From Candidatus Auribacterota bacterium (GTDB lineage Bacteria; Auribacterota; JAFGBW01), in the NCBI GenBank assembly GCA_016932965.1, contig JAFGBW010000156.1, forward strand, positions 1 through 19,436: a stretch of DNA of 19,436 nucleotides, written 5' to 3'. Below, in pieces: positions 15,380 through 19,436 of the stretch; within the stretch, counting starts at the first letter, position 1; every line of letters starts with the position of its first letter. A program made the position numbers and the translations under genes. The notes below the pieces were generated by a model. It was not told the origin of the DNA. It ran no database searches and was given only the letters and a program-made list of their open reading frames with translations.

Positions 15380-16789
15380 ATGAACAATAAAAATATGCTT
15401 CATAAGCCGGTGTTGGTTCTGGGATTGGGCCGTTCGGGTTTTTTCGCGGCAAAGCTGGCTGTTTCAAAAGGATATCCTTCTGTCAGCGTTTATGATGACA
15501 AGGACCCGAGCCTCCTGGAACAGGAACGGGTCTTGGCTTGTGATCAACTGGGCATTCAATTGATCCATTCATTACCCATCATGAAAGAGCATACATTAGT
15601 TGTTGCCAGCCCCGGTGTGAATTTGCATGAGGAACGGTTTAAAAAACTGATGGGTGAGTGTCAGGTTATCTCGGAAATCGAATTTGCCTGGAAATGGATG
15701 AAAGGACATTCTATTGCCGTGACCGGTACAAACGGAAAGTCCACCGTTACGGCCCTCTTAGCGCACCTTTTCAATCATGATCACGTTAGCGCGGTTGCCT
15801 GCGGTAATTTTGGCACTCCTCTTTCGGAAGTGGTTTTAGACCAGCAGCACGAACAGGCGGTGAAAGTGGTGGAATTGTCCTCTTTTCAGCTGCAATATAC
15901 CGATGGAATCCATCCCTTGATATCATTGTGTCTGGAAATTACCCAGGATCATCTGGACCGTCATCCAAGCTATTTAGATTATCAGGATGCCAAATTACGG
16001 CTGTTTCGGATGAATTCGCACCAATCCCATTGGATTCTGCATGATTCTATTCCGCGTCTTCATCCGGATTTATCCTTTCATTCTCATCTCACTCGAGTAT
16101 CAAAAGATGAATGTGTGGGAGAAGTCCATCTCAGGATTCAAGAGGATGGTGTTCGCGGCGATTTCAATATCGATCTCAACTGGAATAGGACCGCTTTATC
16201 CCAGCCGCACAATCGGCACAACTGTCTTTTCGCCCTTTCAGCCATTTTATTGTCAAAGAAAAAATTCCCTTCGATTGAGGAAGCGATGTATTCCTTCAGG
16301 GGACTGCCGTATCGTCAGGAGAAAGTGGAAGTGAATTTGCCTTTTAAAGTCATCAATGACTCCAAGTCCACCACACCTGATTCGACGGTTAAAGCGTTAG
16401 AAGCTTTTCAGGAAAAATTGGTTCTCATCATGGGTGGCAAGGATAAAGGAACATCTTTTGATGAGGTCAAAAGGATTCTGGCCAAAAGAAAGATCAAGAC
16501 CGTGCTTTTCGGAGAAAGTGCGGAGAAGCTGGAACGATTATTGACTGGTTCTGTTCCATGTAAAAAAAGTTTGTTTTTGAAAGAGGCCGTTCAACTGGCA
16601 CTGGAATGGCTTCAGGATGAAAAATTGATTTTATTTTCCCCAGGTTGCGTGAGCTTTGATCATTTCAAAAGTTATGCTGACCGGGGTGAAAATTTCAATC
16701 GAATGATTCTAGAACTATCCAATAAAGGAGGACGGGTATGTAAAAGCCGATTAAAAGGGGATTTAAATTCAGGTGTCAGAATTCAGTAG
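15380..16789 (+). CDS. murD: MurD: UDP-MurNAc-L-alanine:D-glutamate ligase
   Basis: Cytoplasmic Mur ligase that adds D-glutamate to UDP-MurNAc-L-Ala. The N-terminal Rossmann-like domain starts VLVLGLGRSGFFAAKL. The P-loop GTNGKST lies at 116-122, followed by VELSSFQLQ, ITQDHLDRHPSYLDY, NDSKSTTPDSTVKAL, IMGGKDKGTSF and FSPGCVSFDHFKSYADRGENF. I chose ATG 15380; an open frame extends upstream to 15317 through the palindromic repeat and lacks family sequence. Its ribosome site is only a weak AAAGAGA. At 469 residues it is slightly longer than usual because of a basic tail after the normal end (NKGGRV then CKSRLKGD). It is separated from mraY by 257 bases and may need its own signal. Confidence 0.95.
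   Translation: MNNKNMLHKPVLVLGLGRSGFFAAKLAVSKGYPSVSVYDDKDPSLLEQERVLACDQLGIQLIHSLPIMKEHTLVVASPGVNLHEERFKKLMGECQVISEIEFAWKWMKGHSIAVTGTNGKSTVTALLAHLFNHDHVSAVACGNFGTPLSEVVLDQQHEQAVKVVELSSFQLQYTDGIHPLISLCLEITQDHLDRHPSYLDYQDAKLRLFRMNSHQSHWILHDSIPRLHPDLSFHSHLTRVSKDECVGEVHLRIQEDGVRGDFNIDLNWNRTALSQPHNRHNCLFALSAILLSKKKFPSIEEAMYSFRGLPYRQEKVEVNLPFKVINDSKSTTPDSTVKALEAFQEKLVLIMGGKDKGTSFDEVKRILAKRKIKTVLFGESAEKLERLLTGSVPCKKSLFLKEAVQLALEWLQDEKLILFSPGCVSFDHFKSYADRGENFNRMILELSNKGGRVCKSRLKGDLNSGVRIQ
16724..16743 (+). promoter_or_regulatory. Strong Shine-Dalgarno followed by ATG-TAA at the murD 3' end
   Basis: AAAGGAGG (16724-16731) lies six bases before ATG (16738-16740), which is followed directly by TAA. The element sits inside the last codons of murD in another frame. 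It could be a remnant start of a lost gene, a minimal start-stop ORF, or chance. Confidence 0.4.
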
Positions 16790-16814
16790 AAATAAGGATG
16801 TGATCGTAAAAAGA

Positions 16815-16835
16815 CAGGATCAAGTCCTGATCCTG
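16815..16835 (+). terminator. 8-bp hairpin after murD
   Basis: CAGGATCA (16815-16822) pairs with TGATCCTG (16828-16835) around AGTCC. No T-run follows (AAATAGAC), so intrinsic termination is doubtful. It lies 26 bases past the murD stop in a 119-base gap. Confidence 0.3.
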
Positions 16836-16908
16836 AAATAGACATCATTATTCCTTCTGATTGCTGAATAACGTTAATAACAATTACACAAATCAAGAAA
16901 GGTAAGAA

Positions 16909-17211
16909 ATGAAAAAGAATATTCAAGTGATTGTTTTATCAGGGCTTTTCCTGATGATCGCGACGGGAGTGGTCACTCTGGTCCATTCCCATGCCAATGG
17001 CTCAATAAATCTGGCATGGACGACCCGTGTGACCCGGTATATTCAGCATACCGTCAACAAAGGAGATACCATAGAAAAACTGGCCATGATTTACGGAACG
17101 ACTGCTTCCAGGATTCTTGCCAAGAATACCATTGTATCGGATCAGGATCTTGTTGAGGGACAGAAGCTGATTATACCGGTGCAGGGATATAAGGAAAAAT
17201 TAATTCTATAG
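16909..17211 (+). CDS. Membrane-anchored LysM-domain protein
   Basis: A 100-residue protein with a basic start (MKKNIQ), one hydrophobic segment at about 6-27 that serves as a signal peptide or anchor, and one LysM domain at about 46-92 (HTVNKGDTIEKLAMIYGTT through LVEGQKLIIP). LysM binds N-acetylglucosamine-containing glycans, so the protein should face peptidoglycan in the periplasm. There is no catalytic domain. AAAGGTAAG precedes the ATG. It lies between murD and ftsW, transcribed with them, which suggests a role in wall synthesis or septum recognition. I know no named gene for this arrangement. Confidence 0.85.
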   Translation: MKKNIQVIVLSGLFLMIATGVVTLVHSHANGSINLAWTTRVTRYIQHTVNKGDTIEKLAMIYGTTASRILAKNTIVSDQDLVEGQKLIIPVQGYKEKLIL

Positions 17212-17235
17212 GATGAGCTTGGATCGGGGTTTATT

Positions 17236-17316
17236 ATGGCAAAGAAAGACGATGAAATGCGAAAGGACTATAACCTAATACAGGCAGACCGATTTCAGGT
17301 TGGGGATGACCAGTGA
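17236..17316 (+). CDS. Candidate 26-residue leader peptide coupled to ftsW
   Basis: ATG 17236 opens a 26-codon frame (MAKKDDEMRKDY..., highly charged, ending GDDQ) whose TGA at 17314-17316 overlaps the ftsW ATG at 17316 by one base. GGGG at 17226-17229 could serve as a ribosome site. The one-base overlap matches the junctions at arnB-arnC and before rsmH. A competing 21-codon frame from 17213 also exists, so the evidence is thin. If translated it probably acts by coupling rather than as a protein. Confidence 0.35.
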   Translation: MAKKDDEMRKDYNLIQADRFQVGDDQ

Positions 17317-18500
17317 TGAGAGACCGGTACAGTCTTTTTTTGATCACAATGGGTTTGACTCTACTTGGCGTAACGATGGTTTTCAGTTCCAGCGGGGTCT
17401 ATGCGGATCGTGAGTTTTCCGACAGTCTCTATTTTTTAAAAAGAGAATTGATTTGGGCCCTGATTGGCTTTTTGTCATTGAGTTTCGCGTATCGGATCAG
17501 CCTGTTTAAACTTCAATCATGGGCCTTGGTGATTTTCGCCCTCTCAATGTTATTGATCGGTCTGACTTATACTGATTTGGGGATCAAAGTAGGCGGCGCA
17601 CAACGATGGCTGAGGTTCGGCCCGTTCAACTTTCAGCCTTCCGAATTCATGAAATACGCCCTGGTGATCCTGTTGGCCGGTTATTTTGGAGGACAACCTG
17701 ATTACGCTAAGGGATTCTGGAAAGGGTTTATTTTCAGCCTTTTTCTTATTGTCATATCGGTTTTGCCGATATTATTTCAACCGGATTTTGGAACTGCCGT
17801 CATGATTGCCGGAGGCGGTTTCCTGATGCTGTTTGTTGCCGGAGTCAAGGTCCGTTATTTGGGTGCATTGATTTTATCTGTTCTGCCCATGTTGTATTTT
17901 GCGATTGTCTGTTTCCCTTACAGGGTGAATCGAATTGCCGCTTTTTTGGATCCATGGAAGGACCCTACAGGCAACGGATTTCAGATGGTGCAATCCTTTC
18001 TTGCCATAGGTAGGGGAGGCTTGAGCGGAGTCGGTTTGGGTGAGAGCACGCAGAAATTATTCTATCTGCCTGAGGCACACACGGATTTTATTTTTTCCAT
18101 TCTGGCGGAAGAACTGGGGTATATCGGTTCCGTTCTGACTATTGGAGCCTTTATTATTTTTACCGTGATCGCTTTCGGTATTGCTTTACGTACGAAACAT
18201 CGTTTTGGGCATTTGCTGGCAGCCGGATGTACCTTCATGATATGCATTCAGGCTATTTTGAATATTGCTGTCGTCACGGGCACGGTTCCTCCCAAGGGGA
18301 TTCCGCTGCCTTTTATCAGTTTTGGCGGGTCGAATTTGATGATGAATCTGATCGCGGTCGGATTGATCATGAATGTCTCAAAAAGTCTGGAGCAGGGGAT
18401 CCTGGTTGAGGAAGGAGATAAAACTCTTGTCACGGAGAAAAGATGGGAGAAGAAGGCCCATCCTTTAAGGCAGAGTTTGTCTAAATATGCCACCCTTTAA
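17316..18500 (+). CDS. ftsW: FtsW: septal peptidoglycan glycosyltransferase (SEDS)
   Basis: Polytopic SEDS-family protein that polymerises lipid II at the septum together with FtsI. The frame has about ten hydrophobic segments and the SEDS signatures PSEFMKYALVILL, FQPDFGTAVM, GGLSGVGLGESTQK, FYLPEAHTDFIFSILAEELG and the end motif GIPLPFISFGGSNLM. The septal gene in the cluster next to ftsI is expected to be FtsW rather than RodA. ATG 17316 was preferred to GTG 17313, with GGGGA (17302-17306) nine bases upstream, giving 394 residues. It follows a possible leader ORF and precedes the regulator gene by sixteen bases. Confidence 0.95.
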   Translation: MRDRYSLFLITMGLTLLGVTMVFSSSGVYADREFSDSLYFLKRELIWALIGFLSLSFAYRISLFKLQSWALVIFALSMLLIGLTYTDLGIKVGGAQRWLRFGPFNFQPSEFMKYALVILLAGYFGGQPDYAKGFWKGFIFSLFLIVISVLPILFQPDFGTAVMIAGGGFLMLFVAGVKVRYLGALILSVLPMLYFAIVCFPYRVNRIAAFLDPWKDPTGNGFQMVQSFLAIGRGGLSGVGLGESTQKLFYLPEAHTDFIFSILAEELGYIGSVLTIGAFIIFTVIAFGIALRTKHRFGHLLAAGCTFMICIQAILNIAVVTGTVPPKGIPLPFISFGGSNLMMNLIAVGLIMNVSKSLEQGILVEEGDKTLVTEKRWEKKAHPLRQSLSKYATL

Positions 18501-18516
18501 TAAAGGAAGTCGCTGT

Positions 18517-19436
18517 ATGCGTGATTCGAAAGAGAAAGTTTTAGTCGTTGAAGAACCGGAAAGCGAATTGAGAAATATTCTCTTGAATATGGATTATCAT
18601 CTCATCGATGCCGTTTCTATTGAAGAAATCATGCGTCATGCCCAGAATGAAAATCCGGCATTGATCATTGGGGATTTCATCAGGTTGGGTTCTATCGGAA
18701 ACGTTTGCCAGCAGGTGAAGAACCACTGGAGCTCCAGGAATGTGCCCCTGATCGTTGTTTCAGAAAATAACCGAGTCGAGGATAAGATTGCCGCTGCGGA
18801 AAACGGAGCCTCCGATTATATCGTGAAGCCGTTTGAGCATGTAGAGGAAGTGACGGCCCGGATTCGGCGTTCTGTCCAGAATATGAAACATGCCCTTCAT
18901 GCCAATCCATTGACTCTTCTGCCCGGTAATTTGGTCATCCATGAAATGCTCAACAAAATGATCCATATGAAAAAATCATTGGCTGTTTGTTATTTCGATA
19001 TCGATCATTTTAAATCGTTCAATGACCTTTATGGTTATGCGGCCGGCGATCGCATCATTTCCATGGCTGCTTCCCTCATTCGGGATTGTTGTGAAGGTGT
19101 TCAGATGAAAGACTTCTTTATAGGACATATAGGAGGGGATGATTTTGTGATGATTTCTCATCCGGAAAAAATGGAACAATTTTGCAAAAGATATATCCGG
19201 GAGTTTGAGGAAAGAGTACCGGCTTTTTACGATAAGGAAACCGTGAAAAGAGGATTCATCCTGGGACGTGACAGGAAGGGGTATGTTACGACCTATCCAT
19301 TGGTTTCTATTTCTATCGCCGTCGTGATCAATGAGGGGGGACAAAAGTTCAGACATATAGGTGAGATTGCCTGCCATGGCGCTGAAATAAAAAAATATTT
19401 AAAAACGATTCCCGGTTCATCTTATTTGATCGACAG
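18517..19436 (+). CDS. Response regulator with degenerate GGDEF domain, 3' end off the window
   Basis: Predicted signalling protein; 306 codons are visible and the frame is open at the edge. Residues 1 to about 120 form a receiver domain with E12/E13 in place of the usual acidic pair, a candidate phosphoacceptor D53 (IIGDF), S82 and K104 (YIVKPF). Residues about 130-306 form a GGDEF domain: NPLTLLPGN, YFDIDHFKSFNDLYGY and HIGGDDF (206-210). GGDDF in place of GG(D/E)EF and QMKD at the inhibitory-site position (no RxxD) mean cyclic-di-GMP synthesis is uncertain and product feedback unlikely. ATG 18517 follows AAAGGAAG. It lies 16 bases after ftsW, so it is probably cotranscribed with the division genes. 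The C-terminus is not seen. Confidence 0.85.
   Translation, partial: MRDSKEKVLVVEEPESELRNILLNMDYHLIDAVSIEEIMRHAQNENPALIIGDFIRLGSIGNVCQQVKNHWSSRNVPLIVVSENNRVEDKIAAAENGASDYIVKPFEHVEEVTARIRRSVQNMKHALHANPLTLLPGNLVIHEMLNKMIHMKKSLAVCYFDIDHFKSFNDLYGYAAGDRIISMAASLIRDCCEGVQMKDFFIGHIGGDDFVMISHPEKMEQFCKRYIREFEERVPAFYDKETVKRGFILGRDRKGYVTTYPLVSISIAVVINEGGQKFRHIGEIACHGAEIKKYLKTIPGSSYLID

Noticed and set aside
15192-15383. 63-codon frame from GTG 15192 ending ATGA over the murD start
   Set aside because: The overlap looks like coupling, but there is no ribosome site. The frame runs through both hairpins and the repeat copy, and its sequence looks like translated spacer.
17213-17278. 21-codon frame from ATG 17213
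   Set aside because: It ends in the gap without relation to ftsW and lacks a clear ribosome site.
1-19436. Search by eye for tRNA, rRNA, CRISPR arrays and prophage or transposase genes
   Set aside because: None seen in any gap or frame; the gaps are too short or lack the needed structure.

Overview
The window is dense and almost entirely plus-strand. It looks like a chromosome segment of a Gram-negative (diderm) bacterium of moderate GC content. A lipid A aminoarabinose module and a YejB-like inner-membrane permease point to an outer membrane, and the division and cell-wall (dcw) cluster is typical of a peptidoglycan-making rod or coccus. The lineage cannot be fixed from sequence alone. The order mraZ-orf-rsmH-ftsL-ftsI-murE-murF-mraY-murD-(LysM)-ftsW-(response regulator/GGDEF) is not the enterobacterial one, and an under-sampled diderm phylum or a deltaproteobacterium-like group is plausible.

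Region 1 (1-5190): a partial YejB-type oligopeptide ABC permease reads leftward off the edge. Divergent from it is a tightly overlapping arnB-arnC-arnA operon. Together these make UDP-L-Ara4N, its formylated form, and the undecaprenyl-phosphate-linked Ara4FN used to modify lipid A. ArnA keeps all catalytic positions at E. coli numbering. The rest of the pathway (arnD, arnT, arnE/F, ugd) is absent from the window. Related palindromic repeats lie on both sides of this operon.

Region 2 (5125-7454): a 541-base AT-rich spacer holds several palindromes and an inverted repeat but no convincing gene. It is followed by a TldD-family metalloprotease gene. A 403-base gap then holds a hairpin, a candidate 31-residue membrane peptide, and a strong sigma70-type promoter. 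Six GTGG/CCAC half-sites, paired at 10-base spacing, overlap this promoter and are the expected MraZ operator.

Region 3 (7455-18500): the dcw cluster. MraZ regulates the operon, RsmH methylates 16S rRNA, and FtsL, FtsI and FtsW are septal divisome components. MurE, MurF, MraY and MurD make UDP-MurNAc-pentapeptide and lipid I. Many genes overlap by 1 to 11 bases, which suggests translational coupling. Features not explained by the standard cluster are an unknown 66-residue ORF between mraZ and rsmH, a membrane-anchored LysM protein before ftsW, a 26-codon ORF coupled to ftsW, a hairpin pair before murD, and a strong Shine-Dalgarno followed by ATG-TAA at the 3' end of murD.

Region 4 (18517-end): a response-regulator/GGDEF protein, cut by the window edge, follows ftsW where murG or murC would often be expected.
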